Counted from the first letter of the stretch, positions 49,371 through 61,912 are shown. The stretch is 64,000 nt of DNA from Thuidium tamariscinum (GCA_947034885.2 OX344757.2:2170001-2234000); one strand, 5' to 3'. Numbers and translations are program-made. Notes: generated by a model not told the origin, from the letters alone.

Positions 49371-51241
49371 CTCTCTTTGTACACTCAATTTAAGAGTGAG
49401 CACCCTGCTGTAGAGATAGGAGTCCGTTCATTTGAAGCGCTGAAATCGTGGTTTGTGAAAAGATTGAAAGAGTTCAATACTTGTTGCTGCCGTGACCACG
49501 TACAAACATCGGAACATAAGGACGGCTTGAACTCTATGCGAAGGGGCAGTGTACACAAAACTGTAATTGTCCATGCAAGTTGTGCCGACCTGTGCCAGGG
49601 GTCACTGAATGCATGGCAGCGCATGCAACGTTTCCAGGCGTGACTGCGCTCTGCGAATCTGTGCTCTGCCCAAAACAGGATATGGGTGAATTCCACAAGC
49701 TTGACTACATTCAAGGTTCGTGTGAATTATGCGGCGTCTCAACACTTAAGATTTGTCCTCAAGAACTTTCTACGTCACGAAATACACTTGTGTCTTGGCG
49801 TGGATTCAAAATGGTGTTTGTGGGAAGGGGGGACGATGGTCGTGACCGGCACGCTCTCCATCTTGAACACAAAATGACTCCACCAGCTGACTTGGTTATG
49901 GCTTTGAAGACGGGCTTGGAAAAATTTCTGACACACAACTTTGAAGCAAAGTGGCAGGACCAGCAGTTCAAGAAATGCATGGAGAATCTATCGTTGGATG
50001 CAATAGTCTCAGTCATTGACTTTGCAGAGAATTACTCTTTCAAGTGGCAAAATGAAATTCAGTCACAACATTGGTTTAGTTTTCAGGTGACCATACTTGT
50101 TCACATTACTTTCCGTATTCACCCAAATTGGAATGGTATGGATCCTCAGACGAGGTTGTTGATTGAGTACCACTTCTATATTAGTGACGACAAGTCACAC
50201 GACAACCAATTCGTCCAACATTGTTTCTCCGTGCACCAAGACTTTTTGGTTCAGCAAGGCTTCCTCCTTCCAGTGGAGCACATCGTTTTCTCCGATGGTT
50301 GCGCATCCCAATTCAAGTGCGCTAAAAATCTCTATTTCGTGGCGAGGTATCCTTCTTTGACTCGGACAGATGATTTACCTCATGGCTGCATGATGCAGTG
50401 GAACTCGTTTGGCTCAAGTCATGGTAAAGGACGGTGGGATGGAGCTAGCGCGCATGTCAAACAAGCTCTATGCGTTGAACAAGTAAAGCCTCAGGGTCTC
50501 AAATTACATTGTGCCAACGACGTTGTTCAATTCCTGCGCATGCAGATGACACGGGAGTATGCTGGTTACAGCGGAGCTCGGAGATCAGTTAACCGCTATT
50601 TCTATAATGTGATAGAAGTTGCAGTTAATGGCATGTCATCTCTGAATGCACGAACGGTGGGTGGGACTAGATCATTCCACCAAGTTCGCAGTGTGAACCT
50701 CGAAGGCACTTCTTTGCAGGTGCGAGATTTGTCTTGTTTCTGCAGATTCTGCATGGATGGGGGAGATGGGCCATGCGACAATGCAACGTATGTCTCTACA
50801 TTTATTCTAATAAGGTTGGAGCCATGTGAAACAACAATTGATTCTAGACAAGAGAAAGGACGCCACGAATCAAACGAACAACGAATCCACCCTCGTATGA
50901 CTGCAGCTGAAGCTCACGCTGCTACGTTAGAAGTCGGGGATCATTTTGCTGTCCTCGCTGACGAAGGAAGAAATGGGCCAGAGTTCTGGATCCTACAGTG
51001 CACTGAGACTTTGCATGTTGTTGAAGAAGTAACGAAGGAAGATTCATGGGGTCAAACGGTGTACCAAGGCGAGCAAATTGTCACTGGAACCTATTACAAG
51101 CAGAAAGGAAAAAATGTGACATCTTTCATACGAGAAGATCCCAACCGTCTTGCTCTTATCTATTCCCACTTGGTACTCGCATCAAAGTTTCAAATGCCTG
51201 TGGCCACACACCGCCAAAAAGGAGGTCCGAGAGGTACTCAG

Positions 51242-51366
51242 GTGCAGTCTCATTGTACTCAATATAGTTCATGTTTCTGTTGCTCAACTAGACTAGGTTT
51301 CTTGCTTTCTATCTTTTGATGTACTTGTCTATGAAATATATTTCATTAGAGATGTGTTGTGCACAG
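51242..51366 (+). other. Intron 2 of the transposase-like gene
   Basis: 125 bases, CAG/GTGCAG donor and TTGTGCACAG acceptor, phase 0. Without splicing the frame would run to a stop at 51319 with an implausible Cys/Ser tail. Confidence 0.6.
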
Positions 51367-51429
51367 GTCTATGCACTACAACAAGATGATTTCGAAATGA
51401 TCCAATCAAGGCTTCTAGAAATAGACTAG

Positions 51430-52877
51430 TTCATAGATGTTATTTACTCTACGTTCTGGGTTTTTTTTCCTTGTCCATTACTGTCATGATAGACCCGTTT
51501 CATTTTTTTAAGTTACGTTTTTGGGAATCATGTGCTTCATATTCTAAGATGGTATTAGACTATTAGTTGTTTTATATTGTACCTTGAGTTCCCAATGGTG
51601 TAATAAACATTTTCCAAATGCATAGTACATTTGGCAAAGAAAACTTTGTTGCATTATGTGCTTGTCCGCTTCTGTTTCGTTTTCAAATGAGTGCAGAATT
51701 TCATGTCCATCTATCCTACTGCTCTAACCTCCATGAACCAATACAGCTTGGACCATGAATTTTAACAAATTTTCCTACATGAACGCTTATGTTGTTCTGT
51801 TTCTTTGTGAGTATTGCTCGGGTCTAAATTTTGTGCATTCATGCTCTAAATAAAAACATGGGGTCTCAATAGGACCGCACAGATTCTGAATCTTTGGGTT
51901 GTATCATCTGCAGTGCTATCGTATACACTTGCCAGTTAACTATCAAATACGTACATGTTCTGGAAATGCACACACCAGACACACAAACTGAATGTGAATG
52001 CAATAACAACTACCTGGGTATTAGGGTGGGGTTTGACTGAACTTTTTGGAACATTAATTCATGAAATTATGGCTTTTACCTATGTTACAATGGTTTCACA
52101 TGCTAGGGTGTACTTGACTAATTATATATTAGGCTCTTCTGATAGCATGTGGACTTAATTGATTTGCTTGCTTGTTTGTAAGCATGGCTCTAGATTGAAT
52201 TTTTGGGAAATGACAATTAGCAATAAAATTTAACACTAATAAGTATGGGCAAAGTACTAAATTTGCTCTTCACAGAGAACTGAGGCAACCGATTTATTGA
52301 TTAGCCGGCAGTAAGACTAATATTAGACCAGGTTCATTAAACATTTAAAATCAGAACCAAATGATTTGTATATTGTTGAATCTTTCCAGCAATACCGCAT
52401 CTTTGATTTCCTACTTTCCTATTCCCTACTATTTGGTTTTCACAAAGTGTTTTCATCCATCACTAGCCTATTTATTGTTTGTGATCATTGAGATTTACTT
52501 GAATATATTGATCTCTAGTTGGTGTGGGTCCCTTGTAGATCCACCTGTAGTATTTCATCTGTAAGAGCTGGGAGGGACGGTGATGAGCACCTAACAATAG
52601 GATGAGATGGTACGGATGTTTTTTCAAGTTTCCATTCACAGTCGGAGGCCTTGTTGTGGATTAAGTACATGCAAAGTGTTGGTGTGCTTCGAAAACGGAA
52701 GTTTTCGTGAAGTTTGAGTGTTTCAGAGATTGTGAGGTTCTTCTGTTCAGAGCTCTTTTGACGACGACTTCTATCTAGGTCGAGATCTGAGGTTGCAGAC
52801 GATGCCAATCTGCAGAGATTTTGCCACTTCAGTGAAATTTGTGAATGACTCCTCTTGTGATTATGTAGAGTGCTATC
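51430..52877. other. Non-coding spacer
   Basis: It includes the 3' region of the transposase-like gene and the 5' region of the next small gene. The region 52515-52860 has moderate GC but no convincing frame on the plus strand. Confidence 0.45.
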
Positions 52878-53397
52878 ATGTCTTCGATGCAGTTTGTGGA
52901 ACAGTTCAAGGCTCTCTCATTTGTAAGTTACCTATTGTCATTCCTACAATTGATTTGCATGAAATTTAAGATCGTTGTGAAAATCTAACTAATCTTGCGA
53001 CAAGTGTATTCATTTGCAGATTCAGCTCTTACTGTTGTCGCTATGGATGATTGGAGTTGTGTTGGCACGCTTCGTCAGGCTACTACTTGGCAGCCCTATT
53101 AGTTTTCTTGTGAGAGTTCTTCATACACAGTTGGTGTCTGATTGTGATGTGACTGAAAGCGCATTGTCTGGTGACAAGATTAAACCCCCAACCCTTGAGG
53201 AAGATTCATTGTCCCTGATTCCGGCTCCTTCGAGATCAGTGAAGAAGTACTATGCTGTTTGACGAGGTTTCCATTCAGGAATTTATAACAGTTGGGTAGA
53301 ATGTAGTAAAGAGGTTTTGGGATTTAGTGGAGCGAAATTCAAGGGATTCAAATCGAGGGTTGAAGCAGAGAAGTTCCTCATGCAACAGGACAACTAA
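52878..53397 (+). pseudogene. Small membrane protein with RNase H1-type hybrid-binding domain, broken by TGA
   Basis: Exon 1 is 52878-52922 (MSSMQFVEQFKALSF); it splices at GTAAGT over a 97-base intron to exon 2 at 53020. The first 95 residues include a strong hydrophobic helix (about residues 16-39, QLLLLSLWMIGVVLARF) that could be a membrane anchor or organelle-targeting segment. The frame then reads KKYYAV and hits TGA at 53260-53262. It resumes in the same frame with RGFHSGIYNSWVEC, KFKGFKSR and EAEKFL up to TAA at 53395-53397. That is the hybrid-binding (Cauli_VI-like) domain found at the N terminus of eukaryotic RNase H1, with its conserved W, K and F positions. In the family the interrupted position is often Trp, so TGG to TGA is a likely cause. 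No RNase H catalytic domain follows. An upstream in-frame TAG (52866) supports the chosen start. Confidence 0.6.
52923..53019 (+). other. Intron of the hybrid-binding-domain gene
   Basis: 97 bases with GTAAGT donor and ATTTGCAG acceptor, phase 0. The joined frame extends a coherent hydrophobic helix. Confidence 0.6.
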
Positions 53398-54085
53398 TCT
53401 TTTTCTTATAGGAAGTCCTAGCACTGTGTAGTTCAGCTATAGCAGTCTGTGTGCCATGCTCCAATACCTTAAGAAATTGCTTCGCAACAGTAAAGTGACA
53501 ATGCTTATTCAAAATGATTGCATTTTGCGTTATCATACTCAAAGGAGTATTGAGACGTGTCGAGGTACCTCCATGTTCACAGGGAATTCAGATCAACATG
53601 AAGAAATTTAGAGGAATCCTTGTAAAATTGTGCATGCTCTGGGTACGTAAGACATAAGTTGACCTTCTCCTCTCCTCTTAATACATGCTTTGGATACAAT
53701 CTACAACAGTCTGATGTTACAAGTGCACAGTCTACATCCTTGCAAAATTTGGGGTTGATATGCTCAAGGAGCAGGAAGCTATTAAACTTCTTAGCAAGGA
53801 CACTGATCCTCTCAAGGAATGGTAGGGATCTTGAGAGGTCTACGGATTCAGCTGCGCTCCAATGGCAGCACCAAATCAGGGAAAGATGCCGAAACAAGGT
53901 TCCCGAGTTGCGCGGAAAGAACTGAAGGCGAAAGCAATTCAAATTCGTACATGGGAACAAACTAATTATACACCCGCATTTCCTCATACACGGCGCGAAG
54001 AGTACGTGGCACCTCTTTTGTTGCTTATCCACAGCAAGGTCTGCGAAGATCTGGCGGCTAGTTCAATGTTAGCCGGATGAATTTG
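53398..54085. other. Unassigned region with overlapping open frames
   Basis: A 151-codon frame on the minus strand (54032-53577) overlaps 72-88-codon frames on the plus strand. None shows a family motif. The base composition is less AT-rich than what follows, so this may be the end of a transcribed or transposed unit, but I cannot name a gene. Confidence 0.3.
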
Positions 54086-54927
54086 AGAAAAACCATTTGC
54101 AAATTGAGAGAAGTGGCGAAAAAATGGTTCAAAATCTATAGAATTTTCTATTTTGAGTTGAAAATAGAGTAAACTACTAAAACTCCATACTTGAAAAAGT
54201 GTTTATTTTGGGAATAGAAGGATGATAGTTGGTAGAATACTTAATATTTGTGAAACCCTCATCTATAGTGGGTAGAAGGAATAAGTATTATGTTTGCATA
54301 ATCCTTTATTTTAGGCAGTGCAAAAGGGAATCTTTTGGAGTGATTCTTTTTACATCCATGAAAAAGAAATAAATCTATGATTTAAGGGTGAAAATTTTTA
54401 TGCTTATTTCATGAAGGATGGACCTTCATGTCCATGAAATCATCCATTTTTGTACTGTAAAAATTCTAGTTACAAAACATCCAAAAGTAATTAGTACATG
54501 AAAATTAAATTCATATAGAAGATTTTCCCTTTCTACACAAAAATTCGAAGATGAAAAGTTGTACTTTCATCCAATAGATAAAGATTATATGTCATCAATC
54601 TCAAGCCAAACCTTTGTTTCAACATTCAAGGGTTAATCAAAATTGAACATGTCATCAAAAATAGAATGATAACATTTTCAACACTTGATACTACTTTGAA
54701 ATTTCATCCACTAATACACAAGCAATATCTTATGAAAGATTAATCCTTAATACAAATTCCGCTTTGCCACTTTGTGCAAATTTCCTCAATACCTTCTTTG
54801 GTCGGATTCTAAGAGGGATCTAAAATATTTCAATCTCTAATGTTGAAAAGATTTATATTTACCATTTGAATTTTGAAGACATCGTATATTGTCCATACTT
54901 TACTCAAAAGGTGTAATAAAAATTTTT

Positions 54928-55006
<79 letters not shown>

Positions 55007-55797
55007 CCTTCACTCTAATTCAAAATATTTTTAATTATTACCTACAATATAATAATAGAATAAAAACCATAGTTATATGATAACATATATCCAACGAGAA
55101 ATTGTATTCTTATAGTTTGAAAAATAAATTACCAAAAAAATTTGGAATGAAATTGGAAACAAAATTATATTCTTAAAGCTAAAATAACTAAGGTACAAGC
55201 TTTTGAGAAGCTCCATATTCTAACCCGGACAAATAATTTTTGATTGATTGTATATTCACCATAGCTTAGTTTTAATAAGTCTATTTTGTACATATAGAAC
55301 ATCAACCTTCCAAATACTCCATAAAGGCTTATTTAGGCAACACAAACTAGTATTTAAGAGTCTTTATGTGATTGAAAGGATATATAGAAGACAAAGAGGG
55401 AGCATTGGCCACAATATATTGTGATTGGAAGTTCATAGTTGCTCTCCTACATTTTGTTAAAATTTAATTCAATTATAAGGGCCCAAACCTTTCAATGGGC
55501 CATATGTGAAGGTTTGAGTTTAAATTACTATTGAACTAGCTTCACTACTATTCATATTGAAAAGCATACAAATGTGTTTATGGTTATTTATAGTACCTAT
55601 TTTGCCTTTTTTAAATTCGCTTTCAATCAAGCAACATGAAATATAATAATAGCCTGGAAAAATAATATAAAATATTTAGCTAGATCAAATTACATTTGAA
55701 CAAGTACACTATTGCAATGACCTAGATAATTGCCAAAAAAAAATGGTTCATTTTTGTAAAACATCGACCACCCAAAATAGTCTAAATCAAATGATGT
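54086..55797. other. Non-coding AT-rich spacer
   Basis: No gene recognised apart from the simple repeat at 54935-55004. Confidence 0.5.
54935..55004. repeat. Poly-A run followed by (AT)n microsatellite
   Basis: About 29 A residues run directly into about 21 AT dinucleotides. Confidence 0.95.
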
Positions 55798-56451
55798 TAC
55801 ATTGTTTTCTTTGCTTAAGTTTTTGTATGGCAGTTGCTGCCACTTCTGGGTACATTGTGTAACAATGTACTCAGATTTGAAAAAAAAATTTAATTTAAAT
55901 TTTTTTAATTCAGCACCCCCTTTCCCCCTCCCAAATTTTTTTTAATTAAATTTTAAATTTTTTTGGAAGGGGGGAATGGGGTGTTGAATTAAAAAAATTT
56001 TAATTGAAGTTTTTTAATTTAGAGCCCCCCCTCCCTCCCCTCTTGTAATTTTTAGAGGGGGGGAGGACTCCAAACAATATGGGACAAATCCAGTGTACAC
56101 CTGTGTACACATTCAATTGTATTCGTATTCATATTCAAACGTATTTGTATTTGAGCCATATACACATCAGACGTATTCATATTCGTATTCATATTTGTAT
56201 TTAGACATATTCGTACTCATAAGTATACATATCAGTCGTATTCGTATTTTGCGATATTTGTATTCTGCCATATATACATTCAGCCGTATTTGTATTTGAT
56301 CCAACGGCTGTAAAAAATTCTTTGAAGGGGGGGGGTGCAATTTTTTCCCCCCAATCCAACAACTCACAATTTTTTGAAGAGAGGGGGCCTGTTAATTAAT
56401 GGCAAAACCCTGGTTGTCACTTTTCAGTACATTGTTTTCTTTGCTTAAGTT
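55798..56451. repeat. Insertion bounded by a 24-bp direct repeat, with C/G runs and a TATTCR array
   Basis: TACATTGTTTTCTTTGCTTA (first 20 of 24 bases) occurs at 55798 and 56428. Between them lie poly-C/poly-G runs with A/T runs in mirror order (55910-56070, 56325-56355) and a degenerate TATTCG/TATTCA array (56107-56300). It resembles the 20.6-21.0-kb region in style. Open frames rich in Tyr and Ser over the array are by-products. Confidence 0.65.
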
Positions 56452-58089
56452 CATGTTTTGTTACAAACTTCAAAAAAAAAATGAATTCCTAACCAAATCA
56501 AAATGAAGATAAGTGTAAACTACTTTAAACATTTATCTATTCATTTTTTACTCCCTCCCTTAAAATCCCTTTATCGTTTTCGTAGTATTAAAGGGTGAAG
56601 TAATATAGGCTTCTAAAAGTCTCTTTATTTGCAAATTATTGAATAATATTTTTATTCAAATCAACTATATATTTATAGTTTCAATGAATTACCTAAGCAG
56701 TGATATCATATGCTTTGTTTGGATGCTATAATATTGATTTTTATAGATGTAATAGATAAAAAAGACCACATTAGCAAACAATGTAAAAATAATTTACAAA
56801 AAATGCAAAGATCAATTTGCATGCACTACTTTCCCTCTAAAATAGGGCATTCATGTAAGAAAGCAAACATAATAATGAACTTTGGCTAATTCAATATTTT
56901 TCAACATAATTAAACAACAAAATCCGTCCAAAAGACAAACAAAAATTGTAGTAGACTACAAAGTTAGATGCACCTAAACCCTAAACTATCGAATTAAAAA
57001 GAATGTAATGAACAATTGAATTTCATCTATTTGTGTTTAAGAGAATGCAAGGGAAAATTCATTACATATATATGAAAAGTGTAGATGCAGTAAGTGCCAA
57101 TCCGTTTTATTGGGGTACCATAGAGGCCATATTGCACCGTTTCAAAAAAAATGTCTTTTCTTCACTAAATTAAAGTAATTTTTTATCGGCATAAATTTTC
57201 TTTAGTTATTTTTAAAATATGGATGAAGTTGTGAATTTTGATTTAAATAGTGTATGAATATGATGGGAAAGTGCTTTTAAATCAAAAAGATAAATGAATG
57301 TGGAAATACAATTTTTCACTAAATTTGAAGTGATTGCCATCTTGGCACTTTATCAAAAAGTTAAAAAAAAGGGCTATTGTGTCCTTGTAGACAAAAATCT
57401 AAGCTCATCTAACAAAAAAAGGATTTGACTAATATAGACCCACTTCCCTAAAAAATAGCTTGAGCATCTATACAAATGTATCAAGATCCGCAAAGGGTTA
57501 GGTACTTTTATTGGAAATTTATTTGTTTATGTATAGTAGGTTTATTGTTATGATATTGATTGATTCTATCCTCAGATTTAAAATTTTTAATTCAAGTCCC
57601 AAATTTATATAGATCCATAAAGAATTACATACTTTTATTAGAAATGTATTTGTTTACCTAGTAGTAGGTTCATTGTTATGATATGGATTGATTTTGTCCT
57701 CAGATTTTGAAAATGCATTCAAGTTCCAGCTCAGTAATGTACCAATGACATAATTATTTTTGTTCTTGTATATATTGTATATGATTCAGTAATATTTTTT
57801 GATTCATGTGTTCTTTTTCTCTTAGAGTGATTTGACAATGTTTGCAAATACTTCTGAAAATAGTGGGGATCATTTTTTATGTATTTATACTTTCTTAGCA
57901 ATAGGTTCTTTTTCTAGCAATTTAGTGCAAAATTGCACCAAATTTTTTTTGGCCTGGCACCAAGCTTGTAGAAAATAAACGATTTCATTTTGGATGAAAT
58001 CGCTAATAAACTTCAACTTTATTTAAATACTAGATGAAATCACCAAATAATGGTTGAAGATAGAATGATAGTTGTTTATGTACTAGAAC
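56452..58089. other. Non-coding AT-rich spacer
   Basis: Contains a diverged direct duplication (about 57535-57600 and 57655-57720, sharing 'ttgttatgatat.gattgatt.t.tcctcagatttt'). No gene is seen. Confidence 0.5.
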
Positions 58090-58659
58090 CAGGGTTGACG
58101 AATCGCTACATCCAGGGCAAAATTACGTCTAAAATCCGGACGTCCGGACTTAGTGGACGTAGTGGACGCTGTCCTCAGCGACCGATGGACGGAGCAGCGG
58201 ACGGAACTACGAACAGGCAGACGGGCGGTCGGCCTACGGACGGGAGGACGGATGAGCGATTGAGCGGACAACTTCAGATTGCATTTTTGGATTTAGGGTT
58301 TTCAAATAACATGTAAGGTAGATGGCTTGAAAAGCGACCCTTTAAGGGCTGTTCGGTTTTTTTGATGGGTTGAAGATGCCCAAAAATATTTCCCCTTATT
58401 TTTCATTTAAAGAACCATTGATGTGAAATCTAAACCAAATGGTTTCATATTTTTCCAAGCATTTATAAATTACTTATGAATTTTCAAAGAATTCTAGCAT
58501 AGGTATCTATTTGTGATTCTAGGTCTTGCAAAACCCACACATGCGCAGTCTGGAAAAAACTAGGGCTTGACCAAAAACAAGCAATGAAGCACTCAAAAAG
58601 TAATACTTCAGGTTCCTAAATGTGACCTTTACTAAACTTAAGCCCTAAAACCAACATTG

Positions 58660-59220
58660 TCTTCATATACTTTTAAGTCCAATTGAAAGTGCTATAACTT
58701 TTGTATCCAATTTCCAAATTCAATAAAACTTGTTGGAAAATTTGCACACTCTCTTCTAGTTTGTGTGATAAATTTTTTAGAACAATCTAAGTTATACTGA
58801 TTTCTTGGGAGTCAATCAAAGTTCAATTTGAATTCACCAAACTGCATTGAGATGGCTTCAACTTCGAGGGCCTGTATCTTTTTCATCAAATGTTAGTTTT
58901 CAAAAAAATGTGTTGGGTTATGTTTTCCTTGAAGCCTAATTATTGTCGTAAAATTTTCATGTCAATCCGAATTGTTTTGAATGTTTGGGAGCAATTCAAA
59001 ATTCAAAGTCCCGACATTCTTGGATCACAGTGAACTTCTGCGGCTTATAACTTCTTCATATAAGGTCCGTTTCCAAAAAAAATTGTTGGAAAAGGTGCGC
59101 CTACTAGTCTATTTGTGTAGCTAAAATTTCATATCAATCCAAGAAATTATAAGTGACTGAGAGGCATTTTAGTAAGAGGATGTTCAGCTGAAAATGTTTT
59201 TCGTGCAGAAATGAAATGGA
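58660..59220. repeat. Dispersed repeat, intact copy
   Basis: It aligns with 12131-12429 plus 13162-13420 and lacks the 732-bp insertion. It lies between the hAT left end and the transposase stop. Confidence 0.7.
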
Positions 59221-61561
59221 CACTTGTCTTGTGTCCACTCTTATTTTGAAATCGACCCACCCTATCTGTTATTATACCATATGTGTTGTATAAACCAACA
59301 CCTAACAAACCTTATAAGGCTTTGACAATGTCTAGGGTCCATTTCAAAACCACTAAAGGTCGATTTCAGAGCTTTTTATAGGGATGCTTCTAAATAGAAT
59401 GTCGCAATTCGAGCCACCTACCTTATCATGTTTCGTCCATATCCACGAATCAAACATTGTCACAATTTAATTTTTGTTCATTATTTTTGAATACCATGAA
59501 ACCAAGAAATCAAAAATCAATAAATCATAGTGACGTTTTCAACATGCGCATGAAAACTTGTATTACTTTCAAAGGTTCAAACAAACCATTTCCATTACAA
59601 GCTCCATGTACCATGAATATCTAAACACCTAAGTCTACATTCCTTTAATTTCTAAGGCTTGTAATCAACGTCTCCTCTCACCTCAGCTCCACTACTATGA
59701 CCTCTTGAATCCCATTCCGAGTCTTCTTCATCACTTGTGCTTTCCATACTATCGGATGAAGACTGTAGAGCTCGCTCTTTTCTTCCGGATATTTGCTTTG
59801 ATGCAAGCGATCTCTTGCGTCTACCCTTCTTTTGGTCTTTCACCATGTCTCTGACTCCTAGTGTAGACTTTCCAATCCCTTTTTCAAGACCATTAACCGG
59901 TTTCACTTTGCTTTGTGAAAAAGGTTCACATACATCAAGGGGGGTTCGACCTAGACTTTACCGCTTCGATGGTGATCTTGCAAAGGCCTCCAGTATTCTT
60001 TTATTTCTAGCTTTCTTGGACTCTTTCATTGCTGGTTGTCTTACTTTTGATCCGCTTGGAATGATGATCTCATTTGCGCCCAAAGAAAGTGATCGATTCG
60101 ATGACTTCAGCGAATGTAGACCAAACATGGACTCCAGCGTTTGATCTTCTTGTGGATCCTTATCTCCGTAGCGTAAACTACCGAGACCACCTAAACTTGC
60201 ATTGCCGGTTTTGAACAGTATGCGTGGAGGACCGCTACGTGGGGGTTTAGTTGGATCTCGTACGAGGGGCTTCTTGCCTTTGCCATTCTCAAATGACATG
60301 GGGCTCCCAGACTCCATCATACCTACATCTACATGTGTTGCTACTCCCCGTGCTTTACCTTTCTCGGTACTCGCAAGACAGCTTTTCTTACATGCCAATA
60401 CTTCAATGAATGCAACACTTGTATCACCTACATTTTTGTCCACCTTCACTCCACTGTCTCCCAAGTCGTTCTGTTTGCCAAGTTCTTCTGCTTCGACCCC
60501 TACTGGCGATGGACATTTAGAAATTGGAATCAATTCATCTAGGGTCGAAGTCCCACCGATGTTCATCGTTGCCCCATTTCTCTCTTCCATTGCCACATTA
60601 GTGTCCCGGCTATGTACTCGAACATTCTCACTACTCAATACTCTAGTTCCATCCATAAATTTAGCTTTTGATGGGACACCCTCATCATAGTCGTAATTCT
60701 CCTCGTCCACTTCAAAATTGTAGATATCCAACGGATTGTCTTCAAAGTCTTCATCATTATGATGAGGGTCTTAGGATGGTTCATCAACCAAATTAGTCAC
60801 ATTGTATTCCGCATCATATTCATCATCAAATAGGGGATCTCTCTCTTCCCCATTGCCATAATCTTCACCACCCTCATCCTCTGACATGGACTCTTCTATA
60901 TCCACATACTCGAATTGCTCTTCGTACCACTTCTTCTCATCATTTTCTTGAGATGCGGAAAGGACTTTAGTATTGGTGTACACATACACCAAATCTTGTG
61001 CTCTTTGTGGCGTCAACTTGTTTCGAGATTTGTTGTGAACAAATGAATAGCTACTCCAATTTCGTTCACATGAAGAGGAAGATACCGGTTGGGCCAAAGT
61101 ACGCTTGGCAATTGGAGCAATGAACTTCCCACACGCGCCCTCAAAATCCCACCAAGCATGCGCCGACAATTGTTGTTCGTCGGGGTTCAACATATTGTGG
61201 AAAGGGGGTTCCCTATGTCGAAAGGCTACAAATTCCTTCACAACAGCGGCATACTCTTCTGTGGTACATATTTTCATTAAAACACGCTTGCATGCATCCA
61301 TTGCATCTTGATCATCAGCAAGCTCTTTGTCGTGAAGAAGATAGGGATTCAACAAAGCCCCTGCATAATGTAGATCTGTCTCTACCAGGGTTGCTTCCGT
61401 CGCGTCACGTCCGTCCGTCAGGATGTCCGTCCGCTGACGTGACGGGGAGCCGAGCGTCCGTCAGGATGAAATTCACGACAGAATCCGCGACAGAGGATGA
61501 AAAATCGTCGACAAGGCCGTCGACGAGGCCGTCCACCGTCGACCGGACCGTCCAGGATAGA

Positions 61562-61766
61562 ATCGAACCGATCAGGGCTAGCCGGCTGTAAACTTCAGAG
61601 CCTTGTAACTTTTGCAAAAAGTCTTCAAATTGGGCAAATGAGATGTTTTTCGGCATCTACAGTTTCTATAGATGCCGAAAAACATCTCATTTGCCCAATT
61701 TGAAGACTTTTTGCAAAAGTTACAAGGCTCTGAAGTTTGCAGCCGGCCAGCCCTAATCGGTCGACG
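61562..61766. repeat. 98-bp palindrome arms with a 9-base loop
   Basis: The left arm 61562-61659 is almost exactly inverted at 61669-61766, with the loop at 61660-61668. The arms include AAAACATCTCATTTGCCC, unlike the CG-rich rest of the element. The same short peptide frame (MPKNISFAQF...) therefore appears on both strands and is not a gene. Confidence 0.92.
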
Positions 61767-61912
61767 GCCTCGTGGACGGCCCTGTCGACGGTGGACAGCC
61801 TCCTCGACGGCCCTGTCGACGGTCGACGGCCTCCTCGACGGCCCTGTTAACGGTCGACGGCCTCGTGGACGGCCCTGTCGACGGTGGACGGCCTCCTCGA
61901 CGATCGACGGAC
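61758..61912. repeat. 31-bp tandem repeat, five units
   Basis: The unit begins CGGTCGACGGCCTCGTGGAC and ends GGCCCTGTCGA, with GTGG/CTCG variants between units. An inverted partial version lies at 61506-61556, left of the palindrome. Confidence 0.85.

Larger units (their letters stand above)
47762..51429 (+). pseudogene. Decayed gene for a large Cys-rich DDE/RNase H-fold transposase-like protein
   Basis: This is a three-exon model of about 900 codons. Exon 1, 47762-48520, has a basic helix (RARKYRERKR) and a winged-helix/HTH-like domain (ARQASLVTGINRRNMRS). It carries an in-frame TAA at 47912-47914 and ends at CAG/GTTAGG. Exon 2, 49371-51241, has a Cys/His-rich segment (NTCCCRDHVQ; NCNCPCKLC; GSCELCG), then VIDFAENY, HIVFSDGCASQFK, and FGSSHGKGRWDGA: spaced acidic residues typical of an RNase H-fold catalytic core. 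A CFCRFC zinc motif and a beta-rich tail (FAVLADEG...FWILQC) follow. The frame slips by one base in the A-run at 49557-49560. Exon 3, 51367-51429, adds VYALQQDDFEMIQSRLLEID and the stop; the phases match. I know similar proteins as uncharacterised, transposon-like genes scattered in animal and plant genomes, but cannot name the family. Two lesions suggest a recently dead copy. Confidence 0.75.

Noticed and set aside
53577..54032. 151-codon minus-strand frame
   Set aside because: It lacks a family motif, is Cys-rich by chance, and overlaps equally open plus-strand frames; left as unassigned.
60202..60690. 162-codon plus-strand frame
   Set aside because: It is the antisense shadow of the hAT transposase tail, whose frame continues with coherent composition beyond it.
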